This document shows positions 49,491 to 59,486 of a stretch of DNA of 64,000 bases, piece after piece (within the stretch, counting starts at the first letter, position 1; each line of letters opens with the position of its first letter). This DNA comes from Pseudomonas purpurea (GTDB lineage Bacteria > Pseudomonadota > Gammaproteobacteria > Pseudomonadales > Pseudomonadaceae), in NCBI RefSeq assembly GCF_039908635.1, contig NZ_CP150918.1:3033001-3097000 (forward strand). Direction: 5' to 3'. A model generated the notes under the pieces. The model was not told the origin of the DNA. It worked only from the letters and a program-made list of their open reading frames with translations, and did not search any database. The position numbers were made by a program, and so were the translations under genes.

Positions 49491-50901
49491 ATGAAACGCT
49501 ACGAAAAATTCGCCGACGACATCGCTGAACTGATCCGCTCCGGGGTGCTTGGGCCGGGTCAACGCGTGCCGTCGGTGCGCTATGCCAGCCAGACCTACGG
49601 GGTCAGCCCGTCCACGGTCTTCCAGGCCTATTACTTGCTGGAGCGCCGCGGGCTGATCCGCGCCCGTCCGCGTTCCGGCTACTTCGTCAACACCCACGCC
49701 CCGAGCCCGTTCTCGGAGCCGGTGATCAGCAGCCAGGTCAACGAGTCGACGGAAGTCGACGTCAGTGAGCTGGTGTTCTCGGTGCTCGACTCGATCAAGG
49801 ACCCGAACACCGTACCGTTCGGTTCGGCCTTCCCGAGCCCGACGCTGTTTCCGCTGCAACGTTTGTCCCGCTCGCTGGCCAGCGCCAGCCGCGAAATGGA
49901 CCCGCGTGTGGTGGTCACCGACATGTCGCCGGGCAACCCGCAACTGCGTCGGCAAATCGCCCTGCGCTACATGGTCGGCGGCCTGATGCTGCCCATGGAA
50001 GAACTGCTGATTACCAACGGCGCGCTCGAAGCCCTGAACCTGTGCCTGCAAGCGGTGACCGAGCCCGGTGACCTGGTGGCCATCGAGGCCCCGGCGTTCT
50101 ACGCCAGCCTGCAAGTGCTGGAACGGCTCAAGCTCAAAGCCGTGGAAATCCCCGTGCACCCGCGCGACGGCATCGACCTCGGCGTGCTCGCACAAACCCT
50201 TGAGCGTCACCCGATCAAGGCGTGCTGGTGCATGACCAGTTTCCAGAACCCGATGGGCGCGACCATGCCCGAGGCGAAGAAACAGGAATTGGTGGAATTG
50301 CTGCGTGTGCATCAGGTGCCGCTGATCGAGGACGACGTCTACGCCGAGCTGTATTACGGTCAGCAAGCGCCAAAACCGGCAAAAGCCTTCGACACTGAAG
50401 GCCTGGTGATGCATTGCGGCTCCTTCGCCAAAAGCCTGGCTCCGGGTTATCGCGTCGGTTGGGTCGCGGCCGGGCGCTATGCGCAGAAAATCGAACGCCT
50501 GAAACTGATGACGTCGCTCTGCGCCTCGATGCCGGCCCCAGGCGGCGATTGCCGACTACCTGCAACACGGCGGCTACGACCGCCACTTGCGCAAACTGCG
50601 CTACGCCCTGGAAGAACAGCAAAGCGCCATGCTGGCGGCCATTGCGCGCTACTTCCCGGCGCAAACCCGCGTCAGCCAACCGGCCGGCGGCTACTTCCTG
50701 TGGCTGGAACTGCCGCCGCAGATGGACTCCCTCAAGCTGTTCCAGATGGCCCTGGCCCAAGGCATCAGCATCGCACCGGGCCCGATCTTTTCCCCGACCC
50801 AACGCTTTAGAAACTGCATTCGCCTGAACTACGGCAGCCCGTGGAACGAGGATGCCGAGAAGGCGATGGAAACCCTGGGGCGGATTGTTCGCTCGTTTTG
50901 A
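49491..50901 (+). pseudogene. MocR-type GntR/aminotransferase regulator, frameshifted as read
   Basis: The two frames join to 469 residues. The N-terminal GntR winged helix (about 1-70: RYEKFADDIAELIRSGVLGPGQRVPSVRYAS) is followed by an aspartate-aminotransferase-fold domain with the NPMGATMPEAKK, DDVYAELYY and SFAKSLAPGYRVGW segments (the Lys in SFAKS would bind PLP). The break is at 50534-50539, where GGCCCC should be GGCCC, giving CASMPAQAAIADYLQHGGYDRHLRKLRYALEE. MocR regulators usually control a nearby aminotransferase or transporter gene; none is obvious here, so the target is unknown. Confidence 0.82.
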
Positions 50902-51029
50902 CCGGACACTTGCCGCCCGTCCCCCGTTACTGGCAGCATCCGCGCTTCACTCATTCATGGAGGGAGCGCGCCGTTGATGCCGTTGCTGGCCAGTCGCTGT
51001 CCATGACAATCCCGAGTTATGGAAGACCG

Positions 51030-51539
51030 ATGGAAAAAACACTGAGGATGTTGCTGGGTGCAGTGATCACAACCCTGGTGTATGTGGGGGTGATTCGCTA
51101 CGGGATCCCGGCCCTCTATGCAAACACACAGACGGAAAACCTGCTGAGCGTTGCCCTTGACCCGGTGATTGCCGGGTTGATGGCCGCCGTGGTGTTGACG
51201 TGCTGGAAACCGCAACCGGGCTATTGGAGCCTGCTCGTCATCGCGGTATTGATGGCAGGTTTAACGCTGCGCTTCATGGATGAAAACCTCTGTGATGCAA
51301 GCCAGATCGCCGAGATCACCCAAGCCTCGTTATCGGCGACGACGCCCACAGCCGTGGAGTTTCCCGGCATCAGTGCCGACCCCACAGGTGAGCAGCGCTA
51401 TTACTGCGTCATGCCCCAACAGCGTCAGGAATACCTGAGCGCTTCTGCGTACTACCACTTCAAGGGCTGGCTGACGCTGTTGAGCGTTTTGACACTCAGC
51501 CGCTGGCACACGCGTAGACGCCCGGCTCAGCAGGGTTGA
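51030..51539 (+). CDS. Hypothetical four-helix membrane protein
   Basis: 169 residues from ATG 51030, with GGAAG just upstream; a start at 51003 is also open but lacks a ribosome-binding site. Helices are at about 7-28, 39-59, 65-83 and 140-158. The loop between helices 3 and 4 is polar, with two cysteines (NLCDAS and RYYCVM) that could form a disulfide if periplasmic. I do not recognise a family. Confidence 0.65.
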   Translation: MEKTLRMLLGAVITTLVYVGVIRYGIPALYANTQTENLLSVALDPVIAGLMAAVVLTCWKPQPGYWSLLVIAVLMAGLTLRFMDENLCDASQIAEITQASLSATTPTAVEFPGISADPTGEQRYYCVMPQQRQEYLSASAYYHFKGWLTLLSVLTLSRWHTRRRPAQQG

Positions 51540-51569
51540 AACCTGAGCCGGGCACTGGCGAATCGAGCG

Positions 51570-52316
51570 TTAACGCCCGCCCGCCAGGTCGATAAACGTC
51601 CCGGTCGCATACGATGCCTTGTCCGACAGCAGCCAGATGATCGCCTCGGCCACTTCATCCGGGCGGCCGCCACGGGCCATGGGAATGCCGGACTCAAGTT
51701 TGCTGACCCGGTCCGGGTCGCCGCTCAGGGCGTGGAAGTCGGTAAAGATAAAGCCGGGGCGTACGGCGTTGACGCGAATGCCTTCGCCGGCGACTTCCTT
51801 GGACAGGCCGATGGTGAAACTGTCCAGCGCACCTTTGGAGGCGGCGTAGTCGACGTATTCGCCGGACGAGCCCAGGCGCGAGGCCACCGAGGACACGTTG
51901 ACGATGCTACCGCCCTGCCCCCCATGCCTGGGCGACATGCGCAACACCGCGTGCTTGGCGCAGAGAATGGGCGCCAGCACGTTGGTTTTCATGATTTTAA
52001 GAATGCGGAACTCGGACATTTCGTCGACCCGGGACTTGTGCCCGACGGTGCCGGCATTGTTCACCAGGGCAGTGACCCGCCCCAGCTCCGTGTCGACGCG
52101 ATGGAACAGCCCGATCACTTCGTCTTCGATGCTGACATCGGCACGAACCGTGATCGCCTGGGCCCCCAACTCGCGAACCTGCTGCAACACCGTGAACGCA
52201 GACTGTTCGTCAGCCTGATAGTTGATGCAGATCCGATACCCCTGCTGCGCCGCCAATAACGCTGTCGCGGCGCCGATACCACGGCTGCCGCCGGTGATGA
52301 CGATGACTTTGTCCAT
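51570..52316 (-). CDS. Short-chain dehydrogenase/reductase (FabG-like)
   Basis: 248 residues. The start was chosen at MDKVIVITGG because GGGGGGAAG lies upstream; the longer frame would add 14 residues with no such site. The cofactor motif is TGGSRGIG (about 8-15), with NNAG and the catalytic YAASKG. The C-terminal GTFIDLAGGR is usual. The enzyme oxidises or reduces a small alcohol or ketone. It is a single gene on the minus strand, convergent with the small membrane protein. Confidence 0.88.
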   Translation of the reverse strand: MDKVIVITGGSRGIGAATALLAAQQGYRICINYQADEQSAFTVLQQVRELGAQAITVRADVSIEDEVIGLFHRVDTELGRVTALVNNAGTVGHKSRVDEMSEFRILKIMKTNVLAPILCAKHAVLRMSPRHGGQGGSIVNVSSVASRLGSSGEYVDYAASKGALDSFTIGLSKEVAGEGIRVNAVRPGFIFTDFHALSGDPDRVSKLESGIPMARGGRPDEVAEAIIWLLSDKASYATGTFIDLAGGR

Positions 52317-52412
52317 GCTGGTCTTCCCCCCGTTGCGAGCATTAGCAATCGGGGCCAAGAATAACCGCCATCACGGGGTTTTGCATGAAGTCTGTGGTGT
52401 CCGGACTGACGT

Positions 52413-52437
52413 CTTCGCGAGCAGGCTCGCGCCCACA
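52413..52437. repeat. Single REP-like element
   Basis: A TTCGCGAGCAGGCTCGC core followed by GCCCACA is a single copy of the GAGCGAGC-type REP found as a pair at 54780-54869. It lies between the SDR and the c-di-GMP enzyme. Confidence 0.65.
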
Positions 52438-52469
52438 ATTGATTGCATCTCCCCTGTGGATTCGGCCCA

Positions 52470-54551
52470 TCAACCCGCGACCAATTGCTCGGCGCGGTGA
52501 ATGTCGAGCATGAAGCCCTCGGCCGGCTGCGGGTGACCGAGCAGATAACCTTGCAGCGAGTCACATCCCAGTTGCGTCAGGAAGTTCTGTTGCATGTCGG
52601 TTTCCACACCCTCGGCAACGATCCGCAGCCCCAATGCCTGGCCCAAGGCGACGATGGCCGAAACAATGGCGGCATCATCGCTGTCGTGTTCCAGATCACG
52701 GACAAACCCCCGGTCGATTTTCAGCTCATTGGCCGGCAAACGCTTGAGGTACATCAGGCTGGAGTAACCGGTGCCGAAGTCATCGATGGACAAGTCCACG
52801 CCCATGTCTGCCAACTGCTGGAGCACGGTCATGCTCGCGTCGGCATCGCTCATGGCGGTGGTTTCGGTGATCTCCAGGGTCAGGCTGTTGGCCGGCAAAT
52901 GATGGTCCGCCAGGGCTTTCGCCACGCTCTGGACCAGCCCGGCGTGGCAGAACTGCAAGGCCGACAGGTTCACCGCGATGCGCCAACCGGTGTAACCCTC
53001 GGCGTACCACTGGGCCATTTGACGGCAGGCTTCATTGAGCACCCAGTCGCCGATCGGGATGATCAAGCCGGTTTTTTCTGCCAGGTCGATGAACTTGTCC
53101 GGCAGCATCATGCCTTGCGTCGGATGCTCCCAGCGCAACAGCGCCTCGGCCCCGACCGGGCGGCCATTGCCAGCGTCGAATTTGGGTTGGTAATGCAGGC
53201 TGAATTGCTGCTGCTCTACGGCATTGCGCAAGTCCTGGAGCAATTGCAGTTGCTTGCGGGCGTTGGTGTTCATCGAGGCATCGAAGAACCGGTAACCGTT
53301 CTTGCCGGTGCCTTTGGCGTGATACATCGCCGCATCGGCGTTCATCAGCAATTCTTGCGCGGTCTGGCCATTGCCGGGATACACCGCGATGCCGACGCTG
53401 GCGGATATCTGCAATTCATGGTCCGCCACGCTAAACGATCGGGAGATCAGCCCGACCTGACGTGCGGCCAGACGCAATGCGTCGTCGGGTTCGCTCAATT
53501 GCACCAGCAACACGAATTCGTCACCGCCGATCCGCGCCAGGGTGTCCTGGCTGCGCAGATCTTCGCGCAAGCGCAAACCGACTTCGCGCAGCAACTGATC
53601 GCCCATGTGGTGACCGAACGCATCGTTGACCGGTTTGAAACCGTCCAGGTCAATGAACATCAGCGCAAAGCAACCGCCCTGCTCTTGCACCACATGCATG
53701 GCCTGGTCGATCCGGTCGGCCAGCAGCACCCGATTGGGCAACCCGGTCAGGGTGTCATGCAGGGCCAGTTGGGTCAGTTCGCGATTGGCCCGCGTCAGGG
53801 AGTTGGCCAGTTCGGCGGTGCGCGCTTCAAGACGGGCATCGAGGATCGAGGTCAGCAAGGCAATGCACAACACCGCCAGGGTGGTGATCAGCACCAGGTT
53901 GTCCAGGCCCTTGCCGTTCAGGCCATCCATTGCCGCACCACAAAAGCTGCCGTCGGGGAACCGCGCGGCGGCCATCCCGGTGTAGTGCATCCCGACGATA
54001 GCGATGCCCATGACCACCGCCGCACCGCCACGGGCTAAACGCACATGTGGCGTGTTCTGGCGCAACCGAAACGCAATCCACAACGCCGCCGCCGAGGCGC
54101 CCACGGCAATCAGCAACGATGCCCAGAACAGCGTCGGGTCGTAATCGATGCCCGGCTGCATGCGCATCGCCGCCATGCCGGTGTAATGCATCGCACTGAT
54201 GCCCCCACCCATGATCAGCGCGCCAAACGCCAACTGCCAGCCCGGAAGGCGCGGCTGGCTGACAAGCCACAAGGCAAACCCGCAGGAAAGGATGGCGATC
54301 AGCAGGGAAAACAGGGTGATCGTAATGTCGTAGCCCAGGTCGATGGGCAACATGAAGGCCAGCATGCCGATAAAATGCATCGACCAGACGCCCACGCCCA
54401 TGGCCAACGCACCGCCCACGGTCCATAAATGAGCGGCGCGGCCTTTGGTCGTGGCGATACGACCGGTGAGGTCCAAAGCGGTGTAGGACGCCAAAATCGC
54501 CACGCAGAGCGAAATCAGCACCAGAGCGGGGGAGTAACTTCCGATGAGCAT
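52470..54551 (-). CDS. MHYT-GGDEF-EAL c-di-GMP enzyme (MucR-like)
   Basis: 693 residues from MLIGSYSPAL; the longer frame adds 11 residues without support. About seven N-terminal membrane helices (1-240) hold three MHYT-type units (VWSMHFIGM, SAMHYTGMAA, VGMHYTGMAA), thought to sense oxygen, NO or copper. The GGDEF domain keeps RIGGDEF (about residue 340) and the EAL domain keeps AEALLRW (about 470), with DDFGTGYSSL and ITETTAM, so both cyclase and phosphodiesterase activity are possible. The length and layout match P. aeruginosa MucR, which promotes alginate synthesis; NbdA has a degenerate GGDEF and fits less well. Confidence 0.9.
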   Translation of the reverse strand: MLIGSYSPALVLISLCVAILASYTALDLTGRIATTKGRAAHLWTVGGALAMGVGVWSMHFIGMLAFMLPIDLGYDITITLFSLLIAILSCGFALWLVSQPRLPGWQLAFGALIMGGGISAMHYTGMAAMRMQPGIDYDPTLFWASLLIAVGASAAALWIAFRLRQNTPHVRLARGGAAVVMGIAIVGMHYTGMAAARFPDGSFCGAAMDGLNGKGLDNLVLITTLAVLCIALLTSILDARLEARTAELANSLTRANRELTQLALHDTLTGLPNRVLLADRIDQAMHVVQEQGGCFALMFIDLDGFKPVNDAFGHHMGDQLLREVGLRLREDLRSQDTLARIGGDEFVLLVQLSEPDDALRLAARQVGLISRSFSVADHELQISASVGIAVYPGNGQTAQELLMNADAAMYHAKGTGKNGYRFFDASMNTNARKQLQLLQDLRNAVEQQQFSLHYQPKFDAGNGRPVGAEALLRWEHPTQGMMLPDKFIDLAEKTGLIIPIGDWVLNEACRQMAQWYAEGYTGWRIAVNLSALQFCHAGLVQSVAKALADHHLPANSLTLEITETTAMSDADASMTVLQQLADMGVDLSIDDFGTGYSSLMYLKRLPANELKIDRGFVRDLEHDSDDAAIVSAIVALGQALGLRIVAEGVETDMQQNFLTQLGCDSLQGYLLGHPQPAEGFMLDIHRAEQLVAG

Positions 54552-54694
54552 GAGACTTCTCGAGGCTGGTGAGCCGAACTGCATCCATGCTCGGGGGCAA
54601 ATCGCAGGATTGTACCCATTGCGCCGAAGAACGCACCCCCAAAGTAACCAAAAGGCCAGCAGCCTCGGAGAAAGTCTGTAACAAGGTGGAACAT

Positions 54695-54715
54695 GCCCTT
54701 ACAGGGTGTAAGGGC
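54695..54715. promoter_or_regulatory. Perfect 9-bp dyad upstream of the MHYT gene
   Basis: GCCCTTACA and TGTAAGGGC (arms 54695-54703 and 54707-54715) pair around GGG. The dyad lies about 145 bases upstream of the MHYT-GGDEF-EAL start, within the 358-base gap 54552-54909, which otherwise holds a REP pair. It may be an operator or a hairpin in the leader. Confidence 0.4.
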
Positions 54716-54779
54716 GATAACGATGAGCGGTCAGAAAGGTCTCACGCCCGGCTAATGCCTGTCGGTTAAGTGAAATCCT

Positions 54780-54869
54780 TGTGGGAGCGAGCCTGCTCGC
54801 AAAATCGGTGGGTCAGCAAACATTGATGTTGAATGTGCTGACGCCTTCGCGAGCAAGCTCGCTCCCACA
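54780..54869. repeat. REP inverted pair (BIME-like), GGGAGCGAGC type
   Basis: Arms at 54780-54800 and 54849-54869 are near-perfect reverse complements (one mismatch), each with the GTGGGAGCGAGC-TGCTCGC core common in P. fluorescens. An inner GTCAGCA/TGCTGAC pair adds to the structure. It lies between the MHYT gene promoter side and the 3' end of the RND operon. Confidence 0.85.
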
Positions 54870-54909
54870 GGTTACGTGCCTTAACTGACTGGCATTACTC
54901 ACGCCCGGC

Positions 54910-56382
54910 CTACTTTTTCTCGCTCGGTTGCATCTGCCCGTCCCATCCGCCACCCAGCGCGGCGATCAGTTGCACACTGGCAATCAAACGACTTTGCTGC
55001 AAGGTCAGGACGCTGCGCTCGTTGTTCAGCGCCGAGGCCTGGATCACCACCACGTCGAGGTAGGCGATCAGCCCGGCCTTGTACTGGTTCAGGGTCAGGC
55101 GCAGGGATTCGCGTGCTGCATCCAGCGCTTGCTGACGCACCACGGCTTCGTCTTCGAGCACCTTGAGTTGCACCAGGTAGTTTTCCACCTCGCGGAAACC
55201 ATCGAGCACGGTCTGCCGGTATTTGGCGACGGTCTGATCGTAAAGCGCCTCGCTGCGGTCGACTTCCGCCGAACGCTGGCCGCCGTCGAACAGGGTCATC
55301 GCCAGTTTGGGGCCTACGGACCAGAAGCGGTTCGGCAGGCTGATCCAGTCGGCGTAGGTGCTGCTGCTGTAACCACCGCTCAGGCTCAAGCTCAGGTCCG
55401 GGTAATACGCGGCCTTCGCCACGCCAATGTTGGCGTTGGCGGCGATCACCGAACGTTCCGCCGAGGCGATATCCGGGCGACGCTCGAGCAATTGCGAGGG
55501 CAGGCTCAGAGGAACCTGCGGCAACACCGGGATGTCCCGGGTTTCGGCCAGGCTGAACCCCGCCGGTGGCTGCCCGGTCAGAACCGCAATTGCGTTCTCG
55601 AACTGAGCGCGCTGCCAAATCAGGTCAATCAGGTCAGCCTGAGTGCCTTTGAGCTGGGTTTGCGCCTGGGCCACGGCGTCCTTACCCGAGACACCGGCAC
55701 GGTACTGGTTTTCGGTCATTTTCAGCGAACGCTGATAGTTCTCCACCGTTGCTTCCAGCAAGCGCTTCTGCTGATCGATCACTCGCAGTTGCAGGTAATT
55801 TTGCACCAGTTCCGATTGCTGGCTCAGGCGCATGGCCGCCAGGTCCGCGGCACTCGCCTCGGCGCTGGCTTCGTTGGCCTCCAGCCCACGGCGCAATTTG
55901 CCCCAGACATCCGCCTCCCAGCTCACCCCCAACTGGGTGTTGTAGGTGTCGCGAATCCCGCTGCTGGAACTGCTGAGGCTGGAACTGCTGCTGCCGGTGC
56001 CCTGGCTGGAACGGGTTTTCCCGGCACTCAGGTCAACACTGGGGAAAAACGAACCTCGCGCACTGCGCACCAACGCTTGCGCCTGACGGTACTGGGCTTC
56101 GGATTGGGCGACGGTCTGGTTGGCGCTGTTGAGCTTTTCAATCAACCCGTTGAGCTGTTGATCACCGTACAGCTCCCACCAGGCACCACGGGCCAATGAA
56201 TCGCTGGGGTTGGCCTGACGCCAGCCTTCGGCTTGCTTGTACTGCGCCGGTTCGGCGACTTGCGGGCGCTGGTAATCCGGGCCGATGGCGCAAGCGCTGA
56301 GCAGCAAGGCACTGAGCGACAGGCTCAGCAGTCGCGAACCCCGGGCCGAGAACACAGGGTTGAAGGGCGAACGGTCAGTCAT
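54910..56382 (-). CDS. opmB: Outer-membrane efflux lipoprotein (OpmB-like)
   Basis: 490 residues. A lipoprotein signal ends at LLLSAC (Cys31). Two OEP/TolC repeats (about 60-260 and 275-465) form the channel, with SLPSQLLERRPDIASAER, the usual OprM-family segment. A Ser-rich stretch (SSSSSLSSSSSG, about residue 125) is unusual. It is the last gene of the RND operon, overlapping the preceding pump gene by 4 bases. The gene order (adaptor, two pumps, outer-membrane factor) matches P. aeruginosa muxABC-opmB. Confidence 0.88.
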   Translation of the reverse strand: MTDRSPFNPVFSARGSRLLSLSLSALLLSACAIGPDYQRPQVAEPAQYKQAEGWRQANPSDSLARGAWWELYGDQQLNGLIEKLNSANQTVAQSEAQYRQAQALVRSARGSFFPSVDLSAGKTRSSQGTGSSSSSLSSSSSGIRDTYNTQLGVSWEADVWGKLRRGLEANEASAEASAADLAAMRLSQQSELVQNYLQLRVIDQQKRLLEATVENYQRSLKMTENQYRAGVSGKDAVAQAQTQLKGTQADLIDLIWQRAQFENAIAVLTGQPPAGFSLAETRDIPVLPQVPLSLPSQLLERRPDIASAERSVIAANANIGVAKAAYYPDLSLSLSGGYSSSTYADWISLPNRFWSVGPKLAMTLFDGGQRSAEVDRSEALYDQTVAKYRQTVLDGFREVENYLVQLKVLEDEAVVRQQALDAARESLRLTLNQYKAGLIAYLDVVVIQASALNNERSVLTLQQSRLIASVQLIAALGGGWDGQMQPSEKK

Positions 56383-59300
56383 AGCGCGGTTTCCAGAGCA
56401 GCATCGGTACGTACCCCACGCCAGTGGTTGAAGCGATGGCGCAGTTTGTCGAGATAGAGGTAAACCACCGGAGTGGTGTAAAGCGTCAGCACCTGGCTGA
56501 ATATCAGCCCGCCGATAATCGTCAGGCCCAACGGCTGACGCATTTCCGCGCCTTCGGCACTGCTGAGCAGCAACGGCAAGGCACCAAGAATGGCTGCCAG
56601 GGTCGTCATCAGAATCGGCCGCAGACGCAACAGGCAAGCACTGCGGATCGACTCCAGCGGCGCCATGCCTTGATGACGCTCCAGTTGCAGCGCCAGGTCG
56701 ATCATCAGAATCGCGTTTTTCTTCACCACGCCAATCAGCAGGAACAGGCCCAGCAGCGAGATCAGGCTGAATTCGCCGCCCAGCACATAGATCGACAGCA
56801 ACGCGCCGACCCCGGCCGATGGCAAGGTGGACAGAATGGTCAGCGGATGAATGTAGCTTTCATACAACACCCCCAGTACCAGATACACCGCCACCAGCGC
56901 ACCGAGAATCATCCACGGCTGGCTCTTTTGCGTGGCGGCAAACGCGTCGGCGGTGCCGGCCATTTTGACGATCACGTCTTCCGGCAAGCCCAGCTTGGCA
57001 ATCGCCCGTTCAATGGCGGCGGTGCCCTGCTCGACCGTCACCCCTTCGGCCATGTCGAACGAAATGTCTTCGGAGGCGAACTGCCCTTCGTGGCTGACGC
57101 GGTCGTCTTCCAGGCTGTTTTCGTAGTGCGCGATGGCCGACAACGGAATTCGCGCACCGTCAGCGGTGATGACCTGGACCTGATTGAGGGTAATCGGGTC
57201 CTGGGCGTACTTGGGATTGACCTCCATCACCACCTGATACTGGTTGAGGCTGTCGTAGATGGTGGAAATCTGCCGCTGGCTGTAGGCGTTGTTCAACACC
57301 GACGTGACCATGTCCATGTCCACGCCCAGGCGTTTGGCCTGATCGCGGTCGACCACCAGCGTCACTTGCTGGGCACCGCGGCCTTCGCGGGCGTCGATGG
57401 CCGTGAGTTCGGGCAGGCTTTTGAGCGCCGTCACGACTTTGGGATACCACAGCCGCAGCGCTGAAAGATCACCGCTTTGCAGGATGTACGAGTATTGGGA
57501 AGAGGTTTGCTCGCGACCACCACCAAATTGCAGATCCTGGTCAGCCATCAGCATCAACATGCCACCGGGTACCTTGGGCATGTCCTTGCGCAGGCGCTCG
57601 ATGACTTTCTGCGCGGATATCTGCCGTTCCTTGATGGGCTTGAGCCGAACCAGCATGAAGGCGTTATTGGTGCCGTTGCTGCCGCCAATGAAACCGGCGA
57701 CGCTTTCTACCGCCGGATCACGCAGCACAGCCTTGCGGAAGATCTCCATTTTCGGCTGCATCACGCTGAACGACAGGCCGTCGTCGCCGCGCACAAAACC
57801 GATCAACTGCCCGGTGTCCTGTTGCGGCATGAAGGTCTTGGGCACCACCACGTACAGCGCAACGTTGACCCCGATGGTGACAAACAGGCTGAGCAAGGTC
57901 AGGCGCCGGTGGCGCAAGACCCAGTCCAGGCTGCGGGCGTAGCCTTTGACCATCCAGTCATTGACCCGCTGACTGGTACGTTGCAAACGGTTTTCCTGGC
58001 CGGGCGCGTGGGGCTTGAGCCACCGCGCGCACAGCATCGGCGTGAGGGTCAGGGACACCACCAGCGACACGACAATGGCCGCCGCCAGGGTGATGGAAAA
58101 CTCGCGAAACAGGCTTTCGATGATGCCGCCCATGAACAGGATCGACAGGAACACCGCCACCAGCGAGACGTTCATCGACAGCAAGGTAAACCCGACTTCC
58201 TTGGCCCCCAGGTAGGCCGCCTTCATCGGCGCGATGCCGTCGTCGATGTGCCGGGAGATGTTCTCCAGCACCACGATGGCGTCGTCCACCACCAGCCCGG
58301 TGGCGAGGATCAACGCCATCAGCGACAGGTTGTTCAGGGAGAACCCGTAGAGGTACATCACGGCGAAAGTGCCCACCAGCGACACCGGCACCGCCAATGT
58401 CGGGATCAGCGAAGCGCGGAAGTTGCCGAGGAACAGGTACACCACCAGAATCACCAGCGCGACGGCAATCAGCAGGGTCATTTCCGCTTCGTGCAGGGTC
58501 GCCTTGATCACCGGTGAACGGTCCATGGCCAGGTTCAATTTGACGCTGGCCGGCAACACTGCCTGCAACGCCGGCAGTTGAGCCTTGATCTCGTTGACGG
58601 TCTCGATGATGTTGGCGCCGGCCTGACGGTTGATCACCAGCAACACGGCGGCGTCATTGTTGAAGAAACCGCTGTTGTAGCGGTCCTCTACACCGTCACT
58701 GACCTTGGCCACGTCGCTCAGGCGCAGCGCCGAACCATTCTGGTAGCGAATGATCAGCGGCTCGTAATCCTTGGCCTTCTCCAACTGGTCGTTGGCCTGC
58801 ACCTGCCACATGCGCTGGTCGTCTTCGACCGAACCTTTGGGGCGGCGCACGTTGGCATTGGCAATGGTGTTGCGCACGTCGTCCAGCGCCACGCCGTACT
58901 GGTTCAGCAGTTGCGGTTCGAGTTCGATGCGCACCGCCGGCAAAGAGCTGCCGCCGATCTGCACTTCGCCGACACCCGGCACCTGCGACAGGCTCTGGGA
59001 CAGGATGGTCGAGGCCAGATCGTAGAGCTGGCCCTTTTCCAGCACGTCCGAGGTCAGCGAAAGCACCATGATCGGCGCCTGCGACGGGTTGACCTTCTTG
59101 TAGGTCGGCATGCTGCGCATGCCGCTGGGCAGCAGGTTGCGCGAGGCGTTGATTGCCGCTTGCACTTCCCGCGCCGCGCCGTTGATGTCGCGTCCCAGGT
59201 CAAATTGCAGGATCACCCGGGTCGAGCCCTGGCTGGAACGGCTGCTCATGGTGTTGACCCCGGCGATGGCGCCGAAGGATCGCTCGAGTGGCGTCGCCAC

Positions 59301-59486
59301 CGTGGACGCCATGACCTCGGGGCTGGCACCCGGCAAACTCGCCTGAACGACGATCACCGGGAAGTCCATCTGTGGCAGCGGCGCCACCGGCAACAGGCCG
59401 AAACTCACGCCACCCAGCAACATGATCGCCAGGCTCAGGAGCATGGTCGCTACTGGCCTACGGATAAAAGGTCCAGACAGGTTCAT
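56379..59486 (-). CDS. muxC: RND efflux pump subunit, second pump (MuxC-like)
   Basis: 1,035 residues, an HAE1-type RND transporter with twelve membrane helices and two large periplasmic loops. The N-terminus [25 protein letters not shown] is typical. The helix-4 proton-relay DD occurs in [21 protein letters not shown], and [16 protein letters not shown] follows near helix 10. In MuxBC/MdtBC pumps two different RND proteins form one heterotrimer. It overlaps both neighbours by 4 bases. Confidence 0.9.
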   Translation of the reverse strand: MNLSGPFIRRPVATMLLSLAIMLLGGVSFGLLPVAPLPQMDFPVIVVQASLPGASPEVMASTVATPLERSFGAIAGVNTMSSRSSQGSTRVILQFDLGRDINGAAREVQAAINASRNLLPSGMRSMPTYKKVNPSQAPIMVLSLTSDVLEKGQLYDLASTILSQSLSQVPGVGEVQIGGSSLPAVRIELEPQLLNQYGVALDDVRNTIANANVRRPKGSVEDDQRMWQVQANDQLEKAKDYEPLIIRYQNGSALRLSDVAKVSDGVEDRYNSGFFNNDAAVLLVINRQAGANIIETVNEIKAQLPALQAVLPASVKLNLAMDRSPVIKATLHEAEMTLLIAVALVILVVYLFLGNFRASLIPTLAVPVSLVGTFAVMYLYGFSLNNLSLMALILATGLVVDDAIVVLENISRHIDDGIAPMKAAYLGAKEVGFTLLSMNVSLVAVFLSILFMGGIIESLFREFSITLAAAIVVSLVVSLTLTPMLCARWLKPHAPGQENRLQRTSQRVNDWMVKGYARSLDWVLRHRRLTLLSLFVTIGVNVALYVVVPKTFMPQQDTGQLIGFVRGDDGLSFSVMQPKMEIFRKAVLRDPAVESVAGFIGGSNGTNNAFMLVRLKPIKERQISAQKVIERLRKDMPKVPGGMLMLMADQDLQFGGGREQTSSQYSYILQSGDLSALRLWYPKVVTALKSLPELTAIDAREGRGAQQVTLVVDRDQAKRLGVDMDMVTSVLNNAYSQRQISTIYDSLNQYQVVMEVNPKYAQDPITLNQVQVITADGARIPLSAIAHYENSLEDDRVSHEGQFASEDISFDMAEGVTVEQGTAAIERAIAKLGLPEDVIVKMAGTADAFAATQKSQPWMILGALVAVYLVLGVLYESYIHPLTILSTLPSAGVGALLSIYVLGGEFSLISLLGLFLLIGVVKKNAILMIDLALQLERHQGMAPLESIRSACLLRLRPILMTTLAAILGALPLLLSSAEGAEMRQPLGLTIIGGLIFSQVLTLYTTPVVYLYLDKLRHRFNHWRGVRTDAALETAL

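Noticed and set aside
6798..50901. Programmed +1 frameshifting as an explanation of the seven breaks
   Set aside because: The sites lack slippery sequences, slow codons or stop codons placed as in known +1 systems, and unrelated housekeeping genes would all need it; a motif-linked reading error is simpler.
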